NCBI RefSeq assembly: GCF_947499945.1
Contig: NZ_CANMQD010000008.1
Span: 1-64,000, forward strand
Reading direction: 5' to 3'
Origin: an uncultured Sulfitobacter sp.
Lineage (GTDB): Bacteria; Pseudomonadota; Alphaproteobacteria; Rhodobacterales; Rhodobacteraceae
Length of the DNA: 64,000 nucleotides
Shown here: positions 25,866-36,053 of the stretch, piece by piece
How positions within the stretch are numbered: position 1 is the first letter of the stretch
How the letters are laid out: the number at the start of each line of letters is the position of its first letter
Program-made: the position numbers and the translations under genes
The notes under the pieces: generated by a model
Seen by the model: the letters and a program-made list of their open reading frames with translations, nothing else
What the model was told of the DNA's origin: nothing
Databases searched by the model: none

Positions 25866-28800
25866 TTACGCGCCTGTTGTTTTCGCACTGCATTTGGCAT
25901 CACGGCGCTGTGCCAACAGTGCGGCAATGCGTGCCGTGACCAAATGTTTCTCCGAAGGGTCACGGCCCATCACCAGCTGCATCTTGTCAAAGAACAGATC
26001 TTCCCCTGTCCCCTTCGGATCGCGCCAGATATGGGCGGCATTAGGGGCGGCAAAAATCGTATCAACCCCCGCAAAGGCGGTCAGTTCGATCGTGGCGGTA
26101 TTGGCCCCCACAACACAATCCAGCGCACAAGCCAGTGCAACCACACCGTCAAAATCATCCATTTTATCCAGATCATCAAAACTGAGATACTGTGCGCCGA
26201 ACGTGGTGCGGATATAGGCGGCCATTTCAGGATCGTCTTTGTATTCGAGGCTCACGAATGTGACCCCCGGCAGGCGGTACATTTCGCCCATCTGGTCGGG
26301 GGTAAAATAGTTGGCCATGCGGTGGTATTCGAGGATGCGGCTGGTGCCGATCACCCCCACCAACAATGTGTCGGCATAGGGCTGCAACCGTTTGCGCCAC
26401 GTGGTGAGCAGTGCAGGATCAGGCACCAGCACAGGGCGCGGGGCATTCGCAAACGCAGGCGCATCTGGGCGCAAGTCACACATCACGCTTGGCGCCGGGA
26501 TCACCACATCGGCTTTTTGTGCGGCGGCCCAGACCGTGTTGTCGGCATATTGCGCCAGGCTTTGATCAGGCAGATCCGAAATCATTGGCAGCAGATCACA
26601 GTTCACACGGGTACGGTGGAACCGCGGCAGCGGGATAAACTCTGCCACCTGCGGAAAGGACCGACGAAACAGGCGGGCCAGACGTTTGTCCACGCTAAAC
26701 GCCGCATCCGGAAACCGCCGCGCCAGCTCAGGGTAGGCAATCGCATAGCGGATCTCGTCGCCCACCCCCCCTTCGGAGAGGACCATGACCTTCTCCCCCG
26801 CCTTTACCTCGTCGATGCTGTCAGCCACCCGAAAATTGCGTGCGTGTTTGCGCAGCAGTGCCGTGCGCGGGTAATCCCGCAGCGCCTCGAACGCCACATC
26901 AAGGTCAGGCAGGGCCGCCCCCGCCAAAAACCGCGGCCAGCCCATCCGCGCCTTCTGTGCGACATATAAAATCCGGTGCTGTTCCTTTAATAGTGTGCGC
27001 AGCTCTGCAGATTGGCCCAGAAACGCCATGGAGCGGGTGAAGTCATAGGTGCTCCACCACCCGTCCTCGCCGCCGCCTGCAATCGTGGCACGGTAGCGTG
27101 CGATGATCTGCGACACCTCCTGTGGCGTGCGCCGTCCAGCGGTCCAGGTCATGGCATGGCTCCACCACGCATAGGCGCGTAAGTCATTGGGAAAAAGCGT
27201 GATCGCACGTGCAGCATTTATCCGCATCGTCTCGGTATCATTGTCCAGCAAGCCTGCGCGTCCCGCCCCCAACAACGTCTCGACCGTGGGATCACCAGCT
27301 TGCTCAAACCGCGCTTTCAGGCGCGTACTCCATAGAACTTCAGGTGCGCATCCGCTCTTGTCCAGCTCGGCTTCCAGCTCTCGCAGACTTCTATAGGAGG
27401 GGGTATCCAACCCGTTCAGCTGCATGGCGCGGAAATAGTAAACACAAGCCTCCTCAAAGTTATTCTCGAAGTTGAGGCAGTCACCCATCAGCCGGTAAAG
27501 CGCTTGATCAGCGGTACGGGTGGCCAGCACCGGCTCCAGCAGGGCACGCGCTGCGGGGATATTCATACGCGCGATCTCGAGTGCTGCCAGCCCGCGCACG
27601 GCTTCCGTTTGTTGAGGTGTATCAACCAGTCGGGAAAAAATATCATGTGCCTCGTCGTATTGTCCCGCATGCACGCAGGCTTGCGCATAGCGCAGCATCA
27701 GTTCCGGGTCAGCCGGGTCCTGCTGTAGCCGCCGGGTCAGCGCCTCCACGACCTTGGTCCACTCGCCTGTCGCCTCGTGCAGCGCCAGCACCAGATCAGC
27801 ACTCTGCTCCTGTGGCATTCCCAAGGCCGCCAAATCCGTGATGGTCTGCCTGCCCGCTTGCGCATCACAGCGCCCGATGTGACAGCGGCAGACAGCCTTC
27901 AGCACCCCGATCGACGGGGGCTGCGCATTCAAGACCGCCAAAGCTGCGCTGTAATAGCGTTTTCGCATCAGCTTGCGCGCAATCTTTTCCATATCAGCCG
28001 CAGAGGTTTTGTGCAGCAGCGTCAGCAGGCGGGTTTCAAACACCGCACAGTCGTCCGTTTTGCGCAGACGCGACCTGATAAAGGCGATGGTCTCGGCTAC
28101 CTTGTTGGCCACTTCCGCCTTCTCTGCCGATTTAGCCCTGCCTGTTCTTTTGATGCGGTGGTGACCCAATATCTTGGCCGCAATCTCCAAGGAAAATTGC
28201 CAGTCGCCCAAGCTTGCATATGCTTCGGCATACGCCAGCGCCACATGAGGGCGTACAGCGATCTCAGCGTCCAGATCAATATGTTTCAACAGGGCGCGAA
28301 CAGGGACATCTTGTCCGTGCATCTGCAACATATGCAGGATGGCCATGCGAAACTCGGGGCTGGGGCTGGCCTGTGCGCAGGCCCCCATGCGCGTCGCCTG
28401 CTCATCCCTCATTGCCCCACGCACAGGATACCATGTGGCGGCATAATTTATGGCAGCGGCCCGCAGGCCCGTTATTGGATCTACAAAGAGTACATTCTGG
28501 GGGAAGTACCAACCAACAAACAGCGGTAAATCCACAGCACTGGCGACAAGCAAAGGGCGGGTACCCCCTTGTGCATCCAGATCACGGGTCAGACCCAGAC
28601 CTGCATAAGACGGCATGCCATAAACGATCACAGGCTTCTCGGTCAGCAGTGCGGGCAGGCCAAGCGGGGAATCCACCGTATGGAATGCATCACACACCAG
28701 CGCCAATTCGGAAGCATTATATTCCGGCCCGATAATGCGGACACGGTCTGACAGTGCGGCCATCTTTTCGCATAGTGTCTTGTCCATATTCATGGAGGGG

Positions 28801-29933
28801 TGGGGCTGGTAAATGATTTCGGCTTTTGGATGCGCCGTGAGCACCCGCATCACCAGATCAAGATCGTCCATGCCTTCGGGGTTGGTGTGCACCCGCAGCC
28901 CCTCGTGTGGTGCGGCACGGCCCAGCACCACCAGACGAAAACCCTCTTTCAGCCCCAGTTTGCGGGTCATCACAAACAGGTTGTGCCGCTGCATGCGCCA
29001 TGTCGATTGCAAACCTGCCAGATCGGGAAGCATGATGCGCCCCAGCCCCCTCAGGTGGTCCCGCCCTGCATTGCTCAAGGCATCCAGATCCGTGGCCAGA
29101 TCGTAGTGCAGGGTCGAGACCCCTCCTGCCGCTTTTTCCTCGCGCAGCTTGTCGCAACTGAGAACAGGAAAAAATCCCCCGTCCTGATTGAGGTGCATCG
29201 GCATGCCGGCAGGATAACGTGACAGCACACGCACACGGCCCGTAACGCCATGTACCCAGTCCGGATGTTGCAGGCCCTGCCAAACAATCAGGTCCTGACC
29301 CGCAAGCACCTCTGGACTGTCAATCAGCCCATTTGCAGTGTCTGTGGCAGGCGCCTGAATAATATCTGCCGTCTCGAAAAGAGAAGCTGGCGATCCAGCG
29401 ATTCCCACAGATGTACCTGCCATCAGGCATAGGTCTCCACCCGCAATGCTTCGCGGCCGTTGCGGCGCATCTATTACCCCTTCGCCTTCTTGCGCAACGC
29501 CCGAAGGCGCACAGGCAGCAAGGCGCTGGCGCACCTGATCATGGGGGACGCGGGCATGGGTCTCACCATCCAGATAACGCATATGTCGGGCCAGCCAAGC
29601 AGCTCCACTAGAGCCCTCTTGCGGCATCAAAGCCCCATAAGGGAGCAGTGCAAAACGGCACAGCCCTGCCCCTTTCACACCCTCAGGCTTGAGCATCTGG
29701 GAATACAGCACATGCACATTAGCCTTGTGTAATGTCGCAGCCAAAGCATCCAGCGCCACATCATCACACGACAACACATACAGGTCTGCCCCGCGCCCTA
29801 AACTGCGTATAAACTTCCGCCCCATAAGCCGAAGCCGTGCATCAGAGGCGATAAAGGTCCACTCATGCTCGGGATAGGCCGCACGTACCGATGCGTGTAA
29901 ATCGTCGGATAGGCCAATGGCGGTAATTTTCAT
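25866..29933 (-). CDS. KpsC-like / TPR / glycosyltransferase-like fusion protein
   Basis: A 1355-residue cytoplasmic protein (start ATG 29933, with GGAAG upstream). Residues 200-460 match the capsule polysaccharide KpsC/KpsS family, which includes beta-Kdo transferases: DLIVWQGLQHPDWV, EIIYQPHPSMNMDK and SPLGLPALLTEKPVIVYGMP then SYAGLGLTRD. Residues about 550-1050 are alpha-helical and TPR-like (LMLRYAQACVHAGQYDEAHDIF). The C-terminal ~300 residues carry a GT-like domain (VMVLSEGGVGDEIRYAIAY; VVGANTATIELTAFAGVDTIF) related to the end of the 9921-12533 protein. The N-terminal ~190 residues are unrecognised. A role in building or linking the surface glycan is likely, but which of the two catalytic-looking domains is active cannot be told here. 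Confidence 0.78.
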   Translation of the reverse strand: MKITAIGLSDDLHASVRAAYPEHEWTFIASDARLRLMGRKFIRSLGRGADLYVLSCDDVALDALAATLHKANVHVLYSQMLKPEGVKGAGLCRFALLPYGALMPQEGSSGAAWLARHMRYLDGETHARVPHDQVRQRLAACAPSGVAQEGEGVIDAPQRPRSIAGGDLCLMAGTSVGIAGSPASLFETADIIQAPATDTANGLIDSPEVLAGQDLIVWQGLQHPDWVHGVTGRVRVLSRYPAGMPMHLNQDGGFFPVLSCDKLREEKAAGGVSTLHYDLATDLDALSNAGRDHLRGLGRIMLPDLAGLQSTWRMQRHNLFVMTRKLGLKEGFRLVVLGRAAPHEGLRVHTNPEGMDDLDLVMRVLTAHPKAEIIYQPHPSMNMDKTLCEKMAALSDRVRIIGPEYNASELALVCDAFHTVDSPLGLPALLTEKPVIVYGMPSYAGLGLTRDLDAQGGTRPLLVASAVDLPLFVGWYFPQNVLFVDPITGLRAAAINYAATWYPVRGAMRDEQATRMGACAQASPSPEFRMAILHMLQMHGQDVPVRALLKHIDLDAEIAVRPHVALAYAEAYASLGDWQFSLEIAAKILGHHRIKRTGRAKSAEKAEVANKVAETIAFIRSRLRKTDDCAVFETRLLTLLHKTSAADMEKIARKLMRKRYYSAALAVLNAQPPSIGVLKAVCRCHIGRCDAQAGRQTITDLAALGMPQEQSADLVLALHEATGEWTKVVEALTRRLQQDPADPELMLRYAQACVHAGQYDEAHDIFSRLVDTPQQTEAVRGLAALEIARMNIPAARALLEPVLATRTADQALYRLMGDCLNFENNFEEACVYYFRAMQLNGLDTPSYRSLRELEAELDKSGCAPEVLWSTRLKARFEQAGDPTVETLLGAGRAGLLDNDTETMRINAARAITLFPNDLRAYAWWSHAMTWTAGRRTPQEVSQIIARYRATIAGGGEDGWWSTYDFTRSMAFLGQSAELRTLLKEQHRILYVAQKARMGWPRFLAGAALPDLDVAFEALRDYPRTALLRKHARNFRVADSIDEVKAGEKVMVLSEGGVGDEIRYAIAYPELARRFPDAAFSVDKRLARLFRRSFPQVAEFIPLPRFHRTRVNCDLLPMISDLPDQSLAQYADNTVWAAAQKADVVIPAPSVMCDLRPDAPAFANAPRPVLVPDPALLTTWRKRLQPYADTLLVGVIGTSRILEYHRMANYFTPDQMGEMYRLPGVTFVSLEYKDDPEMAAYIRTTFGAQYLSFDDLDKMDDFDGVVALACALDCVVGANTATIELTAFAGVDTIFAAPNAAHIWRDPKGTGEDLFFDKMQLVMGRDPSEKHLVTARIAALLAQRRDAKCSAKTTGA

Positions 29934-30107
29934 ATGTGTCTTCCGAAAGCAAAAGAGCAATGGAATTGGCTCTTCTGGGAGGTCCAGACCATAACTCCGA
30001 AACAGCGTCTTGTGTACCAGGCGGTTTTAATTTGAGGCCAAAAGATACCTACGATAGATGCCTCCATCCAGAGGGCACAAAATACACTTTGGAGTACCCT
30101 GACACGT

Positions 30108-31955
30108 CTAGTTCTTTCTCAGCGGTTTTGAAAGGTGTGCAGGCTTTGCAGTACTTTCGGACATCCCCAAACGCCGCTCCCAGAAATCACCGCGCGTCAG
30201 CCCGTCATAGCCCGTACGCCACTGCGTACAAAGACTGTCATAGCGCCAGACCAGCCTGACCATTGAGCTGATCATACGCCCCCCCTCGCGCAGCATTGCA
30301 CGCTTGTTGTGGTGCACCGTATAGGTCTGGCGTTTCTGGGTATCGACATATGTGATCTGTGAGGCCCCCCACAGCTTTCCCAGAGAGCCGCGGTGCCGTG
30401 CCCGCAGCGTGACACTGCGCCCCCAGCGGGAAAAAAACGGCAATAGATGACCGTTGAGTGTGAATTTCATCACCAAATGCTCAACGGAGTTCTGCTTCAT
30501 CGGGTTGGCGGGACCGGACGTATCCGGCAAGGGTGCCCCGAGGGGCAGATCGCGCCACAGCTCGTCGTGTCGCAGGGCGGCAATATCGCTGCGCCGCTGC
30601 GCCATATCTGCATTTTGCGCGAAAAAATCAGGCCCCTTCAGCGCGTCCTCAATCGCAAGGTTGAGCGCTGCAAGTGTCTCGTAGTGGCACCCGCATAGGC
30701 TGCGGGCAAAAAACCATGCGGCAATGCGTGCCGTGCGCCAGCGTCCCAGCGCCATCTCGGGCAGTGCCATATGGTGGGCCAGATGACTGCGCAGATCCAG
30801 ATAGAGCGTTAGAGGGCTTTCACGCTCGGAAAAGTCCAAATCCTGAAAGCACAGCACACCGGGCAGCGTGACTGCATTAAACCGGTTGACCAGCGAAAAG
30901 GAGATATCATCGCCACGCACAAAGAACGGAAACGGCATATGCGGCGCGTGATCCACCGGAAAAGCAAAATACCACCAGCCGCCATAATGCCCCTGTGGCG
31001 GTGGCAGCGTCGTCTCAAGCTCCATCTCCAAGACCGAAGAGAACGCACGCAGATCAACACCATTATAGCAAGGACGGCACCGGCTGTTGAAGACCGCACC
31101 GTTCTCCCACAACACCGCCGGATCACGCCCCGAGGATATCCCCCCGATGACGGCTGTTGCGGGATCAGTCGCATAGGCCAGAAAGGTCCATGTCCGCTCA
31201 AGGCTTTGCATATGGATGGCAGCATCATCATCCATGAACAAACAATGGCTGGCCCCGCGTGCCCGCGCCGCCAGCAACCCGCGTGCGAAACCACCCGACC
31301 CGCCAAGGTTTTCGTTTTGGATCACCTCGATGCCTCGCGCGGGAGCAATCTCTGCGCTGGCGCCATTATCGACAATCAACAACGTAATACGGTCTGCCAG
31401 CGGACTGTCCGCAATGAATGCGGCAAACCGCTCGGCCGTGCGTGCCACAGCCGCCTCGCGTTTGTAGGTCGTAACCGAGAGCATGAGTTGCGGCGCACGC
31501 ACAGGGGATTGGATCGTGACCCAGTCCAGGGCGGTGATCTGCCCTGCCCCCAGACTGCGGATTTCGTAGTAGAGCACGCCTGCGGTATCTTCTAGGTCTA
31601 TGGGGAGTGTGATGCTTGCCTGAGCTTCAAGCGTCAGCATCTGTGTCACAACCAAACGCCGCACATCGCATGCGGTGGCGCACCAGATCGTCACTTCAAA
31701 CCGGCCCCTGCCCTGCACCCGCAGCGCCAGATCGCTCAGCGCACATTGGCGCCGCCATTTGCCGATATTGAACAGGCTGTAATAGGTATCCCCGCGCAGG
31801 ATTGCAGCAGGCTCACAGTGCAATATACCTTGCGCGACATGCACCCCCCCCTGAAGCCGCAGATACAGCGCCATCTCGTCGCACAACTCGGGTTCGGGCA
31901 GGATCAGCCCCTGAAGCACCTGAAAGGATGCGCTTGCGCCATCTGTATCAGACAA
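30108..31955 (-). CDS. GlfT2-like glycosyltransferase (GT2 family)
   Basis: A 615-residue protein with the same plan as the 19988-21967 gene: an N-terminal beta-rich domain, GT-A core from LMLSVTTYKREAAV, NENLGGSGGFARG at about 214-226, metal-binding DDD at about 242-244 (CLFMDDDAA) and FFVRGDDISFS at about 344-354, then a helical C-terminus. I use the TTG at 31955: AAGGAA lies eight bases before it and it overlaps the preceding sulfotransferase stop by 8 bases. A reading from further upstream would lie inside that gene. Predicted galactofuranosyl or related transferase. The GDD-to-C-terminal region differs strongly from the other copy, so the two probably make different linkages (inference). 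Confidence 0.78.
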   Translation of the reverse strand: MSDTDGASASFQVLQGLILPEPELCDEMALYLRLQGGVHVAQGILHCEPAAILRGDTYYSLFNIGKWRRQCALSDLALRVQGRGRFEVTIWCATACDVRRLVVTQMLTLEAQASITLPIDLEDTAGVLYYEIRSLGAGQITALDWVTIQSPVRAPQLMLSVTTYKREAAVARTAERFAAFIADSPLADRITLLIVDNGASAEIAPARGIEVIQNENLGGSGGFARGLLAARARGASHCLFMDDDAAIHMQSLERTWTFLAYATDPATAVIGGISSGRDPAVLWENGAVFNSRCRPCYNGVDLRAFSSVLEMELETTLPPPQGHYGGWWYFAFPVDHAPHMPFPFFVRGDDISFSLVNRFNAVTLPGVLCFQDLDFSERESPLTLYLDLRSHLAHHMALPEMALGRWRTARIAAWFFARSLCGCHYETLAALNLAIEDALKGPDFFAQNADMAQRRSDIAALRHDELWRDLPLGAPLPDTSGPANPMKQNSVEHLVMKFTLNGHLLPFFSRWGRSVTLRARHRGSLGKLWGASQITYVDTQKRQTYTVHHNKRAMLREGGRMISSMVRLVWRYDSLCTQWRTGYDGLTRGDFWERRLGMSESTAKPAHLSKPLRKN

Positions 31956-33063
31956 GCCCGTATTCCTTGCGCAGTGTTTCAAGGAATACGCGGATCGGGT
32001 TGGACAGGTCCCCGCCAAAGCCGTCCGGCCCCAGTTGTGCCAATGCACCGCGCACAGCCTCATCTTGTGTCACAGGCGGGCAGTTGGCAATTTCTTCCAG
32101 ATTGGGAAAAAACGCATCACGGCCAGACACCTGTGACAGGTACACTTGCACCGGCATGAACCGTGCCAGCAGATCAGCCCGTGCAGCAGCCCCCAGCATA
32201 TCGACCTGCGCATTAGGCGTAAGCGCCATCTCCCCACACCCCTGCATCAAAAAATTTCGCAACTGCAGTGCATCCTGAGAGGCCAGCATATGATTGCCGC
32301 GCCGCGCGATCTCCATCAGCGGCAAGGGCAAGCTGAGGTTGATCCGTGGGGGCGGCGTTAGGTTGGCGGGCCATGCGACATCGGCGTGTTTGCGAAAATC
32401 GCGCACCGAATTGCCCGTCTCCATCACATCTGCATAATTGCGCAGCGTGATGCGTGCATCCGCACAGCGCGCCATCCAGCCCCGCAAAACCCGCGTGTAG
32501 TCCAAATGCACAGTACCGGCATATCCGGCAACAGCCTCGTCAAAAGGCACAAGCTGCTCACCAACTTTCAGGCGCTGGCCATGCCATGATACAAGATACT
32601 GGTCAGGCCTGCGCAAAACGCCATAAATTTGTATCTGCGTGACATCCGGAACAAGGGCGAGCAATTGCTCAATCAGCGCCTCGTTCACATCCCCGAACGT
32701 TGAAAAGACCTCCGAGCACAAGATCACTGTATGCGGGGACAGCCGCTCGATCTGTGTGGCGATGGTGCTGCGCATATCAGACAGTGCAGGCATCTGCGCA
32801 AATTGCTGTGGCAGTCCGCGCCGCGATACCGCTTCGATCATCCGGTAGGCCAATGCGCTGTGCGGTTCGCGCAGATGCGGGGGCAGAAGGCCAGGTTTAT
32901 CTTTAGTGCCGATGGACTGGCGCAGCATATGGATCAGCCCGCGCGGGTCGACCATCGGATACAGGATACCATTCGCATTCAGTGCCTGCGCGTTTTGCGC
33001 CAGAAACGCCTGAAGCGAAGTCGAACCAACCTTGTGATGTCCAATGTAGAGGATCAATTTCAT
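31948..33063 (-). CDS. Sulfotransferase-like protein
   Basis: A 371-residue protein opening with MKLILYIGHHKVGSTSLQAF, the PAPS-binding loop of sulfotransferase-family proteins (compare the HKTGTTSIQ loop of the 18545-19507 gene). VILCSEVFSTF and IYGVLRRPDQYLVSWH follow at the positions of the 3'-phosphate-binding Ser/Arg. The ATG at 33063 has GGAA eight bases upstream; an ATG four codons earlier (33075) is possible. Coupled to the following GlfT2-like gene by an 8-base overlap. This is the second sulfotransferase/GlfT2-like pair in the window, supporting sulfation of a galactofuranose-type glycan. Confidence 0.8.
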   Translation of the reverse strand: MKLILYIGHHKVGSTSLQAFLAQNAQALNANGILYPMVDPRGLIHMLRQSIGTKDKPGLLPPHLREPHSALAYRMIEAVSRRGLPQQFAQMPALSDMRSTIATQIERLSPHTVILCSEVFSTFGDVNEALIEQLLALVPDVTQIQIYGVLRRPDQYLVSWHGQRLKVGEQLVPFDEAVAGYAGTVHLDYTRVLRGWMARCADARITLRNYADVMETGNSVRDFRKHADVAWPANLTPPPRINLSLPLPLMEIARRGNHMLASQDALQLRNFLMQGCGEMALTPNAQVDMLGAAARADLLARFMPVQVYLSQVSGRDAFFPNLEEIANCPPVTQDEAVRGALAQLGPDGFGGDLSNPIRVFLETLRKEYGLV

Positions 33064-33120
33064 GCGCTGTTCCATGTCACGGGCAAGACCCTAAAGGCAA
33101 GGGTATGAGGGGTATGAGCG

Positions 33121-33990
33121 TTAGGGAGTGGCCACATCAAGTGCCGCAAGGATGCCCCGTAGGCCAACACGCCAATCCACGCGTGCGATACCAAACACAT
33201 TTTGTGTTGTGGTGTTGTCCATCCGCGAATTCAGCGGGCGTGCGGCAGGGGTCGGATAGGCGACCGACGGGATGTCCGTGATCTCGCAGGGGATCCCTGC
33301 CTGTGCAAAAATCTCGCGGGCGAAGTCGGCCCAGCTTACATCAGGTGCCCCTGACAGATGATAGGTGCCACTTTTGCCTGCGTCCGCACACAGCTGGCGG
33401 GCCGCTGACAGACAGGTCTGCGCAATATCGGCCGCCGGTGTCGGTCCGCCAATCTGGTCGGCCACGATGCTCAGGGCGTCCCGCTCCGCCCCCAAACGCA
33501 GCATGGTTTTCACAAAGTTGTTTCCGTGCGCCGAGACAACCCATGAGGTGCGGAAAATCGCATGTGGTCCCCCCGCAGCACGCACCGCATGCTCGCCCGC
33601 CAGCTTGGTCCGTCCATATGCCCCCAAAGGGGCTGTGGGGTGATCGGGGGTGAAGGGCGCATGCCCTGCCCCGTCAAACACATAATCGGTCGAGATATGA
33701 ACCAGCGGCAGGCCACGTGCCGCACAGACCCGTGCAATCACTTCGGGGGTGCGTGCATTGACGGTCAGCGCAAGGTCTTCTTCTTCTTCGGCGCGGTCCA
33801 CGGCCGTATAGGCCACCGCATTAATCACCGCCGCCGCATACGTTTGGGCCACCAAAGCTGCACAAGCCTCAGGATCGGTAAAATCCGCCGTGTCGCGCCC
33901 GTGCGCCTCCAGTGTGATACCCACAGCTTGGGCAGCCAGTGCAATCTCGCAGGCGACCTGACCTGTTGTGCCAAATACCAGAACCTTCAC
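33121..33990 (-). CDS. rmlD: dTDP-4-dehydrorhamnose reductase
   Basis: A 289-residue SDR that reduces dTDP-6-deoxy-L-lyxo-4-hexulose to dTDP-L-rhamnose, the last step of the pathway. N-terminus [16 protein letters not shown] is the RmlD Rossmann loop. [28 protein letters not shown] and [13 protein letters not shown] (Tyr-Lys pair) are diagnostic. The start is GTG at 33990, overlapping the rmlB stop as GTGA; the longer upstream reading lies in rmlB. Third gene of galE-rmlB-rmlD. Confidence 0.94.
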   Translation of the reverse strand: MKVLVFGTTGQVACEIALAAQAVGITLEAHGRDTADFTDPEACAALVAQTYAAAVINAVAYTAVDRAEEEEDLALTVNARTPEVIARVCAARGLPLVHISTDYVFDGAGHAPFTPDHPTAPLGAYGRTKLAGEHAVRAAGGPHAIFRTSWVVSAHGNNFVKTMLRLGAERDALSIVADQIGGPTPAADIAQTCLSAARQLCADAGKSGTYHLSGAPDVSWADFAREIFAQAGIPCEITDIPSVAYPTPAARPLNSRMDNTTTQNVFGIARVDWRVGLRGILAALDVATP

Positions 33991-35057
33991 GGGGCGTGCC
34001 CTTTGACGGCGGCATCCGCATCGCGGCCCAGTCGCTGACCCACTCCGGCACGCGCCTGCAACGGCTGCCACCACGCAGCATTGTCCAGATACCATTGCAC
34101 GGTTTTGCGCAGCCCCTCTTGTACCGTCACTGACGGGCGCCAGCCCAGCTCGGTGCGGATGCGGGTCGGATCGATGGCATAGCGGGCATCATGGCCGGGG
34201 CGGTCCGTGACAAAGGAGATCAGATCGGCATACGCCCCGCTGCTGCTTGGCCGCAATTCATCCAGAATGGCGCACAGCGTTTTGACCAATTCCAGATTGC
34301 TCAACTCGTTCTCGCCCCCGATGTTATAGCTGCGCCCCACGGCCCCCTTTTGCAGCACACACAGCAGCGCATCCGCGTGATCCTCTACATAAAGCCAGTC
34401 GCGCACATTGGAGCCATCGCCGTAAATCGGCAGCGGCTTGCCCGCCAGCGCGTTCAGGATCACCACCGGCACCAGCTTTTCGGGGAAATGATAGGGGCCA
34501 TAATTGTTGGAGCAATTGGTCATCACCACGGGCAAGCCATATGTCTCGGCCCAGGCGCGCACCAGATGGTCACTGGCCGCTTTGGAGGCGGAATAGGGGC
34601 TGCGCGGATCATAGGGCGTTTCTTCGGTGAACATGCCGGTGGGGCCGAGAGAGCCGAATACTTCGTCCGTCGAGATATGATGAAAGCGGAACGTATCTGG
34701 CTTGCCGTGTGCCACCCAGAAACTACGCGCCGCCTCCAGCATGTTGTAGGTGCCCGTGATGTTCGTCTCGATAAATGCACCCGGCCCGTCAATGGACCGG
34801 TCTACATGGGATTCCGCGGCCAGATGCATCACCGCGTCAGGCGCATGACGCGTAAAAACAGTGTCTAATGCGGCGCGATCACGGATGTCGACATGCTCGA
34901 ACGCATAGCCGGGGGCATCCACGACACTGGCAACATTCTCCAGACAGGCGGCATAGGTGAGCGCATCGACGTTCACCACATCATGGCCAGCACCAATCGC
35001 CTGACGCACCACGGCAGAGCCGATAAAACCCGCCCCGCCTGTCACCAGAATCTTCAT
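33987..35057 (-). CDS. rmlB: dTDP-glucose 4,6-dehydratase
   Basis: A 356-residue extended SDR converting dTDP-glucose to dTDP-4-keto-6-deoxyglucose. Motifs: [15 protein letters not shown] (Rossmann), [23 protein letters not shown] with the catalytic Asp-Glu pair, [15 protein letters not shown] (Tyr-x3-Lys) and [14 protein letters not shown]. The ATG follows AAGGAAA, which overlaps the galE stop codon. rmlA, the thymidylyltransferase that makes dTDP-glucose, is not in the window. Confidence 0.96.
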   Translation of the reverse strand: MKILVTGGAGFIGSAVVRQAIGAGHDVVNVDALTYAACLENVASVVDAPGYAFEHVDIRDRAALDTVFTRHAPDAVMHLAAESHVDRSIDGPGAFIETNITGTYNMLEAARSFWVAHGKPDTFRFHHISTDEVFGSLGPTGMFTEETPYDPRSPYSASKAASDHLVRAWAETYGLPVVMTNCSNNYGPYHFPEKLVPVVILNALAGKPLPIYGDGSNVRDWLYVEDHADALLCVLQKGAVGRSYNIGGENELSNLELVKTLCAILDELRPSSSGAYADLISFVTDRPGHDARYAIDPTRIRTELGWRPSVTVQEGLRKTVQWYLDNAAWWQPLQARAGVGQRLGRDADAAVKGHAP

Positions 35058-35066
35058 GTCGTTTCC

Positions 35067-36053
35067 TTACAGGTTCTTTGTCGCATAGGCCCATGCGTCG
35101 CGTATGATCGTATCCAGATCGCTGTGGCGCGCCTGCCAGCCCAGCACCTGTTGCGCACGCCCGTTATCGGCCACCAAAAAGGCCGGATCACCGGCACGGC
35201 GCACATCTTCTTCCACTTTGAAATCATGCCCCGACACGCGGCGCACGGCATCAATAATCTGGCGCACGCTTTGCCCGGCACCCGTGCCAAGGTTGAGCGC
35301 CTCGAACCCTGCTGTCTGTTTGCGCTGCAGATGCGCCACGGCCGCAACATGACCCGCAGCCAAATCGCTGACATGGATATAATCACGCACACAGGTACCA
35401 TCGGGAGTGTCATAATCGGTGCCGTAAATTTTGATCTGGTCGCGCTGCCCGCGTGCGGCCTGTATCACCAAAGGGATCAGATGCGTCTCAGGGTCATGGC
35501 GCTCTCCACTGCGGCCCTGTGCATCGGCACCGCAGGCGTTGAAATACCGCAGTGCAACTGCCTCTAACCCGTGGGCTTGTACACAGGTTTCCAACACCGC
35601 CTCGACCATCGCTTTGCTGTGGCCATAAGGGTTGATCGGCGCGCGCGGCAAATCCTCGGACAGGCGTGCCACGTCCTCGCAGTTGCCATAAACCGCCGCC
35701 GTGGAGGAAAACACCAGCCGCGTGACGCCCGCCACATTCATTGCATCCAGCAATGACAACGTTCCCCCCAGATTGTTGTGGAAAAACGGCAGCGGCGTTA
35801 CCACCGACTGGCCCGCCTCGATCAGGGCCGCAAAATGGATCACACTGTCGATGTCATAGTCCCGCATCGTTCGGGTCAGCAGATCCGTATCCGCCAGATC
35901 CCCCTCCACCAGATGATCGCCAAAACAGGCATCACGGTGGCCCGCCGAGAAATTGTCATAAACAACTGTGCCATACCCCGCCTCTCTCAACGCAAGCGTG
36001 GTGTGCGAACCGATATAACCGGCCCCCCCGACAACAAGAACATTTTGGGACAT
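35067..36053 (-). CDS. galE: UDP-glucose 4-epimerase
   Basis: A 328-residue GalE interconverting UDP-glucose and UDP-galactose. VVGGAGYIGSHTTLALREAG binds NAD; FSSTAAVYG and INPYGHSKAMVE carry the Ser and Tyr-x3-Lys catalytic residues; ALRYFNACGAD and GTCVRDYIHVSDLA are GalE signatures. UDP-galactose is the substrate of UDP-galactopyranose mutase (glf, window end), so this gene probably feeds the galactofuranose branch. First gene of galE-rmlB-rmlD, with AAAGG before the ATG and 9 bases to rmlB. Confidence 0.95.
   Translation of the reverse strand: MSQNVLVVGGAGYIGSHTTLALREAGYGTVVYDNFSAGHRDACFGDHLVEGDLADTDLLTRTMRDYDIDSVIHFAALIEAGQSVVTPLPFFHNNLGGTLSLLDAMNVAGVTRLVFSSTAAVYGNCEDVARLSEDLPRAPINPYGHSKAMVEAVLETCVQAHGLEAVALRYFNACGADAQGRSGERHDPETHLIPLVIQAARGQRDQIKIYGTDYDTPDGTCVRDYIHVSDLAAGHVAAVAHLQRKQTAGFEALNLGTGAGQSVRQIIDAVRRVSGHDFKVEEDVRRAGDPAFLVADNGRAQQVLGWQARHSDLDTIIRDAWAYATKNL

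Noticed and set aside
33991-34095. Upstream extension of rmlD
   Set aside because: It lies within rmlB; the GTG at 33990 overlaps the rmlB stop and gives the normal RmlD N-terminus.
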